Under the pieces are notes generated by a model. That model worked only from the letters and a program-made list of their open reading frames with translations, was not told the DNA's origin and did not search any database. Below, piece after piece: positions 23,598 to 35,689 of a stretch of DNA of 64,000 nt (position 1 is the stretch's first letter; each line of letters starts with the position of its first letter). Position numbers and translations under genes: made by a program. The stretch spans positions 28,883,850-28,947,849 of the forward strand of contig NC_091219.1 in the NCBI RefSeq assembly GCF_040958095.1, read 5' to 3'. Origin of the DNA: Procambarus clarkii. Lineage: Eukaryota > Arthropoda > Malacostraca > Decapoda > Cambaridae.

Positions 23598-25243
23598 AGT
23601 GACACCTCGCCTTACGAATGAATATTTATGAACTTTTCGGGTTACGAGCCTAATTTCTTCGAAAAATTTGAATCGGGTTACAAACTTTGCCTCGGGAAAG
23701 GAGTTTGTTGATATACGTATGGGCTAACCTAGCGCGTGGTGGCATGGTGATCGCGCCTCAGTTTACCAGTGTCTCCTGCCTAGTAAGTATCGCGCCTGAA
23801 TTCTTTGTAAAGCATTACATTTGTTTTGGGATTTTTGGCTATTTGAACATAAAATTTGTTATGATATATCTTGCCATGAGTCCCAAGAAAGCCAGTGGTA
23901 AGGTTCAAGCCAAGAAAACACATGTGAGAATGACCATAGAGGAAAAACAAGAGAGCATTCATAAACATCAAAATGGTGCACAGGTTGTTGAACTAGCTAG
24001 GCAGTACAACAAATCTATGTCAACAATATGCACTGTACTTGCTAAGAAAAAGGACATTATGAGCATTAAAGTGGCAAAAGGCATATCAACAATCCCGAAA
24101 CAAAGAACACAAACACTTGAGGATGTTAAAAAGTTTTTATTAATTTGGATACACAACAAGGAGTTAGCAGGTGATAGCATTTCAGAGGCCATCATTTGAG
24201 AGAAACCAAGGCATTTGCATGAAGACCTTTTAAAGAAAACCCCTGGAATGAGGGGGGGGGGGGGGAAAGATGAATCAAGTTTGAAAATGTGAAAAGTTTG
24301 TGTGACAATAGAGCCTCGTGGAAAACTTTTGCTGTGGTCATTACCTGGTGGAATGCACCCAGGATGGAGTATCAGGGCTATACATCTTTTAAATCATAAA
24401 AGTAATAAACATTTCCCATCAACCTTACAAACAATATTAACCTATTTTCATGTATTTCCCCATGTGCATTTTAACAAAGTTGCTAAATTGCCTTTATCAT
24501 TCTGTAAAATTTCAATTACAGTACTGTATGTATAATTTTGTTAGTATAAATGGACTGAATATTCTGAAATTGCTATTAATTTTACAATTTCAGATTCAAA
24601 GGTGGTCTGGACACCCAATTTGGTCAGACAGGTGAAGAGAGCATTTAGGATAGTTCGAAGAGATGAAGATGGTCGCAATTGTGTTCGAAGAGGCAAACGC
24701 CCCCCTTTGCTCCTGACATTATGTTCAACCATTGACCTCTGCACACCTAACACAAGGTAGGTTGAAAACTCCTCCTTCATGTCATTGGTACATTAGCCAG
24801 AAACTCAGGGCTCATGTAGGAATATCCCTAAAAAAAAAAAAGTGGCCCCAACACTGCATCCTCCAAGTCTGGAGGATGAGCAGGAGCATTGTCGAGAAGC
24901 AGAACCTTGAGTGTCAAACTTTTCCCCTGCAGATTTTTTTGATGGCAGGGCAAACCACTCCACATCACAGTTTTTCTGCACGTTATATATATTTTAAAAC
25001 TCTTGGATTTTCGGAATGATACACGAGCAAGGGTTTAATTTTCAAATCACCACACAGCACAAGAGTTAGCCTATCCTGACACAAGTTAGCCCAAGTTAGC
25101 TTGTGTTCGGGCAGTGACGTCTCCTCTTGGGTAATGTATGTCCTCTTCGGCAATTTTTTCCTGAATAGCTATGTCTCCTCACAATTAAACACTTGTTGTG
25201 GAATGTATCCATCAATACAGCACAGTGTATCTACAAAATTTTA
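23598..25243. mobile_element. Tigger (Tc1/mariner, pogo-like) relic, copy 1
   Basis: It begins AGTGACACCTCGCCTTACGA, a Tigger-type terminal repeat. Plus strand 23876-24199: MSPKKASGKVQAKKTHVRMT, QNGAQVVELARQYNKSMSTI, CENP-B-like HTH; it stops at TGA where copy 2 reads TGT. The DDE part is on the minus strand, about 25215-24800: PQQVFNCEE, KRTYITQEE, RLTLVLCGDLKIKPLLVYHS, with stops. The unit is repeated with a period of 1,663 bp. Confidence 0.8.
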
Positions 25244-25260
25244 ATTTTTTACTTATATAT

Positions 25261-27001
25261 AGTGTCACCTCGGCTTACGAATGAATATTTATGAACTTTT
25301 CGGGTTACGAGCCTAATTTCTTCGAAAAATTTGAATCGGGTTACAAACTTTGCCTCGGGAAATGAGTTTGTTGATATGCGTATGGGCTGACCTAGCGCGT
25401 GGTGGCATGGTGATCGCACCTCAGTTTACCAGTGTCTCCTGCCTAGTAACTATCGCGCCTGAATTCTTTATAAAGCATTACATTTGTTTTGGGATTTTTG
25501 ACTATTTGAACATAAAATTTGTTATTATATATCTTGCCATGAGTCCCAAGAAAGCCAGTGGTAAGGTTCAAGCCAAGAAAACACATGTGAGAATGACCAT
25601 AGAGGAAAAACAAGAGAGCATTCATAAACGTCAAAATGGTGCACAGGTGTTTGAACTAGCTAGGCAGTACAACAAATCTATGTCAACAATATGCACTATA
25701 CTTGCTAAGAAAAAGGACATTATGAGCGTTAAAGTGGCAAAAGGCATATCAACAATCCCGAAACAAAGAACACAAACACTTGAGGATGTTGAAAAGTTTT
25801 TATTAATTTGGATATACAACAAAGAGTTAGCAGGTGATAGCATTTCAGAGGCCATCATTTGTGAGAAACCAAGGCATTTGCATGAAGACCTTTTAAAGAA
25901 AACCCCTGGAACGAGGGGGAAAAAGATGAATCAAGTTTGAAAATGTGAAAAGTTTGTGTGACAATAGAGCTTCGTGGAAAACTTTTGCTGTGGTCATTAC
26001 CTGGTGGAATGCACCCAGGATGGAGTATCAGGGCTATACATCTTTTAAATCATAAAAGTAATAAACATTTCCCATCAACCTTACAAACCATATTAACCTA
26101 TTTAAATGTATTTCCCCCATGTGCATTTTAACAAAGTTACTAAATTGCCTTTATCATTCTGTAAAATTTCAATTACAGTACACTGTATATAATTTTGTTA
26201 GTATAAATGGACTGAATATTCTGAAATCACTATTAATTTTACAATTTCAGATTCAAAGGTGGTCTGGACACCCAATTTGGTCAGACAGGTGAAGTGAGCA
26301 TTTAGGATAGTTCGAAGAGATGAAGATGGTCACAATTGTGTTTGAAGAGGAAAACGCCCCCCTTTGCTCCTGACATTATGTTCAGCCTATTGACCCCTGC
26401 ACACCTAACACAAGGTAGGTTGAAAACTCCTCCTTCATGTCATTGGTTCATTAGCCAGAAACTTAGGGCCCATGCAGGAATATCCCTAAAAAAAAAAAAG
26501 TGGCCCCAACAATGCATCCTCCAAGTCTGGAGGATGAGCAGGAGCATTGTCGAGAAGCAGGCCCTTTAGTGTCAAACTTTTCTCTTGCAGATATTTTTTT
26601 ATGGCAGGGCAAACCACTCTACATCACAGTTTTTCTGCACGTTATATATTTTTTAAAACTCTTGGATTTTCGGAATGATACACGAGCAAGGGTTTAATTT
26701 TCAAATCGCCACACAGCACAAGAGTTAGCCTATCCTGACAGACACAAGTTAGCCCAAGTTAGCTTGTGTCCGGGCAGTGACGTCTCGTCTTGGGTAATGT
26801 ATGTCCTCTTCGGCAATTTTTTCCAGAATAGCCATGTCTCCTCACAATTAAACACTTGTTGTGGAATATATCCATCAATACAGTATCTACAAAATCTTTA
26901 AAATCACGAACAAATCTTTCAGCCCCTACTTTGTCTGAGCTGGCACCCTCACCATGCCTCACAACACTATGAATACCACATCTTTTTTCAAAATTTCTCA
27001 A
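25261..27001. mobile_element. Tigger relic, copy 2 of the tandem duplication
   Basis: It repeats copy 1 from its terminal repeat onward. Plus strand 25539-25940 codes the HTH part to KTPGTRGKK. The minus strand codes DDE remnants and continues further than copy 1 (26999-26880: NFEKRCGIHSVVRHGEGASS then RFVRDFKDFV). A poly(T) of a minus-strand SINE interrupts it at about 27061. No right-hand terminal repeat was found. Confidence 0.8.
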
Positions 27002-27060
27002 ACCATCCCCTACTCACCTTAAACTCTTTCGTATCTGCAAAACTCGTTCTAGGGGTTTTC

Positions 27061-27338
27061 TTTTATTTTTTTTTTTTTTTTTTTTTGAGATATATACAAG
27101 AGTTGTTACATTCTTGTACAGCCACTAGTACGCATAGCGTTTCGGGCAGGTCCCTGGAATACGATCCCCTGCCGCGAAGAATCGTTTTTTCATCCAAGTA
27201 CACATTTTACTGTTGCGTTAAACAGAGGCTACAGTTAAGGATTTGCGCCCAGTAAATCCTCCCCGGCCAGGATACGAACCCATGACATAGCGCTCGCGGA
27301 ACGCCAGGCGAGTGTCTTACCACTACACCACGGGGACT
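27061..27338 (-). mobile_element. SINE family C, second full copy
   Basis: Reverse complement of the 16.8-kb SINE, from its poly(T) at 27065 to CCACGGGGAC. It is inserted at the end of Tigger copy 2. The piece CGAAACGCTATGCGTACTAG at 39366 is a further fragment. Confidence 0.9.
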
Positions 27339-28261
27339 GTAAAACAATTGATCTTTATAAGATCAATTGATCTTTATAAGATCTTGCATGAAGATTTCAT
27401 TGTTGACCAAACCACACACTGGAAATTGAATAGACGACGACATTTCGATCCGTCCTGGACCATTATAAAGTCGATTGTGATGAGATGAGGGAAGCAAGAG
27501 CATTAAGTAGGCAAGAGAGAGAGGTGAGGAGATGGCAAGTATGTACGTATGTACATGAATAAAACATGTACATACTTATACATAATGTGTGTAAATAGTG
27601 TAATAAACACAATAACAATATTTTGGGAGGAGGAATGTTGGCGAGTAATGTGTTGGAGGAGGGAGGGAGGACTGGCAGGGTGTGGCAGCTCACTCATGTT
27701 TTTTGGGCTCACCATACCAACATAGTGGATCGTTATGGTGAATACATACGTAGATGGGTATATACAATGTGTGTATATAGTGTAATAACAGCAAAAGCAC
27801 TGTTTGATTGTAGAATATGTCGCATATATGAGGCCCATAATTTTGAGCATAGCGATGTTCTATACTTTGAATTATATAAATTCCACAAATTACACACTTT
27901 TAAATAATATTACAGCAAAAAAAAAAAAAAGAAATGAATGAGAAACTTCAAAATAATTGCGCAACATTTTATTCGCAGCAACTGCCGTCGCACGGGGTGG
28001 CGGGGCCGACAGACCCCCATCGCTCCAACGCTCAGCGCCCATAATTTGCTCAACTTCCCAGCTCCATCGCAGCTAAAGTAAGTCACATACAATATTTTTT
28101 GTTTAGTTTCCCCGTGATCAGACAATAACAATAACATTTAACAATATAAGAAGAGAAAAAAAATTTTTGGAAAGAATTTATTTCTTGTGCACCAGGGTGT
28201 TATTTGGAGACAGAGCAGTTCAGTGGTTAACTACTAAAAAATTTTTTTCTCCCACACACGC

Positions 28262-28334
28262 ACCCCCCTAGGAAGCAGCCTGTAACAGCTAACTCCCAGA
28301 TACCTATTTACTGTTAGGTAACAGGGGTCATCCC
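28262..28334 (-). mobile_element. SINE family A body fragment
   Basis: GGAAGCAGCCTGTAACAGCT and ATACCTATTTACTGTTAGGT are the reversed SINE A body. Confidence 0.65.
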
Positions 28335-28337
28335 CTT

Positions 28338-29870
28338 TTGTACAAAGAATCTGCTAAAGCTTTTAGGGCTAATCTTTGACACTCGTTTGTCTTTGTCGCC
28401 CCATATTTTTTACGTCCGAGTTGAATGCTCTAAGGCCCTTAACTAACTTTAGGTCATGTCCCATACTTCTTGGGGAGCTAATCGACACTGCTACTCTCTT
28501 TACTTTCCTCTCACGTTCTGTCTAAACTCGATTATGGCCCTGTTTACTCGTCTGCTTCTCCTTCTACCCTTCACCATCTGGACACACTGCATCATACTGG
28601 GTTACGGCTCAGCTCTGGTACCTTTCCTTCGACACCTACCCTAAGCCTGTATGTTGAAACTGGCGTCCTGTTTCTACAGGATCGCCATGATCGCTACTGT
28701 CTTCTCCACCTTGCACGGTCCTTACAGCACCCTCACTCTTGCTTATGTCATGCCTTGACCTTTACCCATCCTGTGGTTCCTGTTCCCCTTCACCACCTAT
28801 CTCTTTCTGTACGGTTGTCTCTCTTACAAAATGCTCTTTCAGTTTGTGTTACCAATATTTCCCCTCGTGTCATTACGTCTTTGCCCCTATGGAGGGGTCC
28901 CCGTTCCTAAATTCTGTAAGCCTTGACCCACATGACTAAAACTTTTACCCCTCCTACAGTTCTAAATCACCTTTTCCTTGAACACTTTTCTTCACACTTC
29001 CACTCTATTTCCGTCTTCACCAATGGGTCTTAAGTCTGCAGACGGTGTAGGCTACTCTGTTGTTTTTCCTGACTGCACCTTTGTGTCTCCTGCCACCGGA
29101 GACTAGCATCTTCATGGCAGAACTTTATGCTATTCTCTATGCTCTTCATCAACTCTTTTCTCGCTGTCAATCCTCCTCTGTGTTTGTAGTTGACACTTGC
29201 AGTGCCCTCATGGCTCTAGAATCCTTTAATCCAGTCCATCCTTTGGTAGTTGAAATTCAACATTGGCTGTTTCTTATCTCCAGTAGATTTAAGACAGTGG
29301 AATTTCGCTGGATTCCCACCCATATTGGTGCGTTCTTAAATGAGCGTGCGGACACTGCCGCTAAGGAAGCTATCCACACCTGTCCCATCTCCCGTAAAGG
29401 TATTCCTTATTATGACTTTTACCCAGTTATTTATTTCCCCATTCTTGCCCGTTGTCAGGGTTGTTGGTCTTCTGTTACTGGTAACAAATTGCGTGCTCTT
29501 AAGAGTAGTGTGTTCCCGTGGCCTTCCTCCTACCACCGTAACCGGTGGTGGGAAACGGCTCTGGCGAGATTGTATATTGGTCATACACGTTTAACTCACG
29601 GGCACTTAATGGAGCGCTGCCCTGCTTCTTATTGTCAAAACCGTTCCGTTGTCTCTACATGTCCTGACTTCCAGGACTTACGTGTCTTGCTTCCTGACCA
29701 TCCCTCACTGTGAATTGTCCCTCGATAAAATTCTTGGTAAATTCAATACCTTTGATATTGTTCGCCGTATGCGTTTTTGTTCTTGTATTGGCGACGTTAG
29801 TGATATTTAGCGCACTATGATTATCCCACACATTTGATGGTTTGATAATTACTGTACTGTACAGTACTTT
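28338..29870 (+). mobile_element. second copy of the same RNase H LINE, more degraded
   Basis: It starts within the same RT-end segment (AAGCTTTTAGGGCTAATC) as the 33-kb copy. The RNase H part is better preserved: FMAELYAILYALHQL, VVDTCSALMALESFNP, FRWIPTHIGAFLNERADTAAK, so the block lost from the 33-kb copy can be seen here. Several stops and frame changes occur before 29060, and the terminal zinc tail is cut short. A SINE body fragment abuts the 5' side (28262-28334). Confidence 0.8.
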
Positions 29871-29918
29871 GGTTTGGAATGTATCAAATAAAGTTGTTTC
29901 ATGTATTCAAATGTGTGA

Positions 29919-31177
29919 GAAAATCCACTGGGGCTGTGAGATGAAGCGAACCTGTAACAAAGGCATTGCCAGTTGCATACTCTACCACCACTGATGGTAA
30001 AAGTCTTACAACTGGATATCTTGTGTGACGGGTTATGGTATCACAGCTATACTGAACCAAGATGGTATGGCTCTCCCTCACATAAATGAAAGAAATGCTA
30101 CTGTTGGCCTTGCAGTGAGTAAGTTGCAGGTGGAAACAAATGAAAATTATCAAATAAATAATTAAACAATTTACTGAAATAGTAATGAACAAAAATAACA
30201 CATGACAATACTTGACTATCATGTAATGCAAAGGTGAACAAGTTAGTATGACCTTAAATGCAAAAAATAAACTATAAGCAATGAATAAAAGTATGAAGAT
30301 ATACTGGTGTTCTGAAGACAGCTACCGTGCCACCATGGCATCAGTCACACGACGTTGGCTGGAAGCGGACGACGGGTTAGAGACACGAAGGTGATCCTAG
30401 AGCACTGAGGGAGAGATTGCCTCTCCAGGGAGGCAGCGCTCTTTATATAGTCCGGCGGTGATGACTCATCCAGTGTCAACACGAGGTGGACATCTGGTCA
30501 ACTAGCAAACTGCTCGTTGTGGCTGGCGGTGCCTTTGTGTTGAGCTGTACCACTGTCATTTGAAGGCGGCTAACTGCTTGTTTGTGGGGACAAACTGCCA
30601 GTTAGCAGTGGCGCCCGGCTTGCCTCTGAGTCATACCAGGCCGTGCCAGGCCCTGGGGGGTATGGAGAGGTGGCAGGACTGATGACTCTTCTGGGCTGGC
30701 GTAGATGTATACTTCCAGTGCAGAGGCATTGAAGGTGAAGGGAAAAGGCAGTTCCACTGCTATGCAGGGGATTCACGTGACACTTGTGAAGCCACAGAAA
30801 GTCTGGAGGCCCTACTGAAGCCAGTCCCAGTATTAAATAAAAACCCTGAAGTACACCGGTGAAGGGTAAAGTGAAGGGTGAAGCAAGACCGTATGCCCCA
30901 ACTTCAGGCACACACAGAAAATCACGTTTTGGTCCTGCCTCTCAACTGTGTATTTGAAGTTGGGGCGTATGGTGTTGAACTGCTTCAGCCTTCACCTGAG
31001 TGCCTGTAGGTCTTACGTAAGACGTTGACTCAAGGAGGGGCCTCAAAACTTGCTGTGATTTATGGGGAAATCCGGTTGTAAGACTTTTACAAAGTCAGTA
31101 ATATACTGTGGTAGAGTATGCAGCTGCCAGTGCCTTGGGCAAGGGTTTACGTTGCCTCACAGCTCCAGTGGATTTTC
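29919..31177. repeat. 1.26-kb foldback element with ~95-bp inverted ends
   Basis: GAAAATCCACTGGGGCTGTG ... GCATACTCTACCAC ... AAAAGTCTTAC at 29919-30009 recurs inverted at 31078-31177. The interior has a second inverted pair around the GTATGCCCCAACTTC motif (30892 and 30957). On the minus strand there is a TATATAAAG box at about 30440. No protein-coding frame of note. Confidence 0.8.
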
Positions 31178-31489
31178 TGCTTGGTGTATATCAGGTTGTG
31201 ATTTTGTGTGTGTACCGTATTGTTATGATCGCCGTCTGATAAGTCCTTTCTGGCCTCAAGAGTCATTTTTACCCACCTAGAAAGATTGCAGATGGCCAAA
31301 GCAGATATTTAAGTTAAGAAGGGACAAGTCTTAAACAAAATTTTGCATAATATTTGACTGTAAAGGGGTAAATTGAGGTAGATTGAAAAACAAAATGGTG
31401 AACCAGGCAGGCGGTACTCACAATTAGGCGAGTACACTGGGGAACTTTTAAAGTGCAACCAAACATGCTTTAGGCTCTCACAACAAGAG

Positions 31490-31640
31490 GTGAGTGGTGG
31501 TGGCTCAGGTGCTCAGCCAATCAGAACACCTAAGGAGGGAGGGCAGGAGTGGGAGGGCAATCAGGGCAGAGGGGGGGTGGTATGTGGAAGTTTGGTGACA
31601 GTTGTGTGTAGTTTGTTCATCTTCATTGTAAGTTTCATGG
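31490..31640 (+). promoter_or_regulatory. CCAAT-containing promoter-like segment with splice donor
   Basis: Two CCAATCAG/CAATCAGG motifs (about 31515 and 31558), a G-rich stretch, then CATT|GTAAGT at about 31629. A plus-strand acceptor with AATAAA (35719-35805) could belong to it; unproven. Confidence 0.3.
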
Positions 31641-33026
31641 CTTGGTGTGCATTTCCCTAGTAAATTTAATTAGGGAAAAATTCAGGTGTTTGATTTTTTA
31701 AATCAACTTTTTAAATGTTGAGTTGTTAAAGCCTCAAAGTGCACGGAGTTGGTTTGGGAGTATGGCATCCTCATGCTGTTGCGTGCTCGCGTGAGGTAGC
31801 AAAGGTGATGTAAAGTTGTGGGGTGTACATGCTTGGGACGTCCTCTCTCGGGATGGCTGGTGTTAGACCTGCGTGTTTGTCGGTTGTTGAAAAGCCGTCA
31901 TCCTTTGCTGTTGTGGTATTGATTTTACAGTGTTCATCTTGTAATTAATACTGTAGTGCGATATCTAGGGCTACCATTTGTAGGTTTAAAATGTCTAATA
32001 CAAACAGTTGTCCAATGAGTTTTAATAGGAAATATCATCCACCAAGCACCATTGTACAATTATATTAATTGATAGTATATGGATTGTGCAGAACTGCTTA
32101 GAATGATCTTTAACACTTGGCTATATTGGTCATGTCAAATACCTGCACGGTGAATGCTCAAAGACCCTTTCTTTATTCAGTGTTGTCACATACCTCATGG
32201 GGGTATGGATAGGCAAACACTCATTCGGTTAAACTTGCCTTGTAGTACTTTCAGAGCTGAGTAATTTGGAATCTGGTTAGCACTTTCCAAATAAATTGAC
32301 CTTTAAAGTGAATTCCTATTTAGGTTTAAAACATTATACCGAATGAGAAACTCGGATTATATAGCCGAACACCAGAAATGTTGTTATTCAATTTGGTTGC
32401 CTAAAGCACATTCAAGGACTACACATTACATGGCATTCCAGGATTCCTCTATACCTTGCCTTATGCTGTAAACATTGCCACAACCCTGTGTTTTATTGAT
32501 TTAAATGGCCACAGGGAGGCATACAACACTGCAGATTATGATGTCATTAGTTATCCACTGTGCTGACAAGTGGGCTGACTGATGTTCGTTGACACCTGTA
32601 TCGTGCTTCAATTTAATCGCCAGGAGATCACCCTCTCACTAGACTCGTCTGTAGGAAGTACAGTATAGTATCTCAAATTACCTTGGATCATAAATAGCAT
32701 AAGACTTGGGGGTAGGAGAGGGTTGCAGTGTTTGTCATGGCTCTCAGTTGTTCCTGGTATTAGGCAATTTAGTTCTGGAATCATTTTTGTTGGCCAATGT
32801 TAAACTTTTTCGAAAGTAGATGTTTTTCTGAAAGGGAAGGGGGGGGGGAACCTCTATGCTTGGATACAATTATCTAAGTGAATACTTAGATTTATACAGT
32901 AGAATAACTATCTTCTTTTCCTTAGTCAAAAAGGTTGCTTGTTTATTTCTAGGGACTTGTATTTTCTTTTATTTTTAACTGCAGCAACTTTCAGTGAATG
33001 ATAGATTCTTAGTGAAAGGACCTTTA
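31641..33026. other. no gene seen
   Basis: Moderately AT-rich, low in recognisable repeats; could be intron of the promoter-like segment before it. Confidence 0.4.
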
Positions 33027-33039
33027 CTTCATTGTTGTT

Positions 33040-34612
33040 GCTTTATGGTCATCTCATTGTGTACAGGGATTCCGCGAAGCTTTTGGGGTTAGTCTTTAAC
33101 ACTCGTTTGTCTTGGTCAGCCCATATCTCTTGCCTCCGAGTTGAATGCTCTAAGGCCCTTAACCTCCTTAAGGTTTTGTCCCATACTTCTTGGGGAGTGG
33201 ATAGGCGCACGCTCCTCTATTTGCACTCTTCTCTCATCCTGTCTAAACTCAATTATGGTTGCCCTGCATACTCTTCTGCTTCTCGTTCTACTCTTCGCCA
33301 TCTTGATGCTTTGCACCATACTGGGTTGCGTCTCGGCTCTGGTGGCTTTCGTTCGACTCCCGCCCTTAGTTTGTATGTTGACACTGGCTTTCTCTCTCTT
33401 CAGGACTGCCGTGATCGCTACTGTCTTGGCTATCTTGCGCGGTCCTTCCAACATCCTTCCTCTCGCCTCTGTCGTGCATTGACTTTTCCTCCTCCTGTGG
33501 TTCCTGTTCCTCTTCATTGTCTCCCACTTTCTGTCCAGTTATCTCGCTTACAGGATTCTCTTTCTGTTCATATTTCTAATGTTTCTCCTCGTATTGTTCC
33601 TTCATTACCTCCGTGGAGAGTCCCCCTTCCCAAGTTTTGTACATCCTTGACTTGTATTACTAAAGCCTTTACCCCTCCTACAATTCTGAAAAGCCTCTTT
33701 CTTGAGCACTTTTCTTCGCACTCCCACTCTATTTCCATCTTCCCTGATGGGTCTGCGGATGGTGTGGGCTACTCTGTTGTTTTTCCTGACCGTACTTACA
33801 TGTGTCGCCTCCCTTCGGAGGCTAGCGTCTTTACGGCAGAACTTTATGCTATTCTCTATGCTCTTTGTCTCTTGCTTTCTCATTCTTCCTTTGTGGTTGT
33901 AGTTGATTCTCGTAGTGCCCTCATGGCTCTAGGGTCCTTTAATCCTGTCCATCCGGTGGTCATTGAGATTCAACATTGGCTGTTTCTTATTTCTAGTAAA
34001 TTTAAATCAGTAGAGTTTTGCTGGGTTCCCAGCCATATTGGTGTTTCAATGAGCGTGCGGATGCTGCCGCTAAGGAAGCTATCCGTTCTTGTCCCATCTC
34101 CCGTAAAGGTATTCCTTATTCCGACTTTTATCCTGTTATTCATTCTTCCCCGTTGGCAGGGTTGTTGGTCCTCTGTGGTTGGTAACAAGCTGCGTACTCT
34201 CAAACTTAGTGTGTCCCCGTGGCCTTCCTCCTACCACCGTAACCGGCGATGGGACACTGCTTTGGCACGGCTGTGGGTTGGTCATACCCGCTTAACCCAC
34301 GGTCACTTAATGGAGCGCCGCCCTGCTCCTTATTGTCTGAATTGCGTTGTCCCTCTTACAGTTGTGCATATCCTTGTTGAATGTCCTGACTTCCAGGACG
34401 AGCGTGTGTCTTGCTTTCCGACCGTCCCTCGCAGTCACTTGTCCCTCGATAGAATTCTAGGTGAATCGGATACTTTTGATATCATTCGCCTTATGCGTTT
34501 TTGTTCTCGTATTGGCATTCTTGGTGATATTTAGCGCCCTCTGATTATTTAGCACTTTGATGGTGCTACATGGCCTTCCCGGTTTGGTGCCTTATTTTGG
34601 TAATTACCTTAC
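33040..34612 (+). mobile_element. RNase H-bearing LINE, 5' truncated, with 13-bp target-site duplications
   Basis: CTTCATTGTTGTT flanks the element at 33027-33039 and 34613-34625. The coding part begins inside the C-terminal end of the RT region (LYGHLIVYRDSAKLLGLVFN, RLSWSAHISCLR). It runs through the thumb (HTSWGVDRRTLLYLHSSLI) into RNase H (FPDGSADGVGYS, AELYAILYAL, VDSRSALMALGSF, CWVPSHIGV) and a terminal zinc tail (CLNCVVPLTVVHILVECPDF). After WVPSHIGV a small deletion shifts the frame; it returns by GCWSSVVGNKLR, so the NERADAAAKEA block is read out of frame. The 3' end has no poly(A). The family is shared with 28.3-29.9 and 58.5-58.7 kb. Confidence 0.85.
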
Positions 34613-34625
34613 CTTCATTGTTGTT

Positions 34626-35689
34626 TCATTTTAATGTGGTAGTTGTGATATGGATTGTTCTGGCTCACATGCAAGGTCTTGGAATTTTTTCTGTTTTATA
34701 TTAAGAAATTGCCAGTCTTGTTACTATTTGTAGAGTTAGAGATCTGCATTAAGGCCTCAATATTATATTCTTTTTTTTTATAACATGTTATCAGCAATTT
34801 TTGTGGTTGGTAATATTTAGATTAATGTCAGTGATGTATATGACAAGGGTTAAGACCACTTGTGGTATGACTGGGAAAAATGCTGTCATTTCTTTAACAA
34901 ATGAAAGGGTCCTCATAACCAGTCTTTTGTCCTTTCTACCATGTACCTGTTTGTTGCTTCTTGGTCTTTCATTTGGTACTTTGCAACATTACCAAAGGCC
35001 ATTGTTTTAATAGCCAATTACCATTTCTAAAAACAATGAGCAGGTTCATTAGGCAGGGTTTGTTTTTAGCAAACGGTTTTACAAAAAAAATTCCATTCCT
35101 TCCGGACCTTGCAGATGTTAGGTCAAACTAATTTACAGTACACTGTAATCTGTTTTGCCCTTTCAAACAATGATGGTTTTAATCTAGGTAAAATATTTCT
35201 GAATATATGAAGTTTGGCAGACAAATCATTTAAGAGCTTCGATTAAATTTAAGTTACCAAAGACTTTGTGAAAACCATGTTGTATAGATGCTTCAGTGTC
35301 ACTTTTCTAATGTTTTGTAAATTTAATGATTTAGTTAATTTAATCATAATTTGTACAAAGCTTAGGTGTTTCATAGCTTTAAATTTACTATCAAATATGA
35401 AAACTAAAATATTGACTAAAGTTTCTTCCACTTTAATATTTCAGACTAATTTGCAATATTTGTTAGTTTATGTAAATTGAGTAGGTAGTCCACTTTTCAA
35501 TGCATTTTGCATGCACCTATGTAACAAGTTACAAATAGGTGTAAATTTTACCAAGTATTTATTTTCAAAGTAAAAATAATTCAGATGTTTAAACATTGCA
35601 TCAATACAGTAGTAAACAATTTTCAGGATAAGGTATATAAAGTAGTTTCATTAAAATTGTTTTATTTAATAAGTTTTACATATAGTATT
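34626..35689. other. no gene seen
   Basis: AT-rich, without recognised elements. Confidence 0.45.

Noticed and set aside
30420-30460. TATA-containing segment as a solo LTR
   Set aside because: The flanking repeats are inverted, not direct, and no primer site or gag/pol relic is present. I saw no LTR element or virus-like element in the window.
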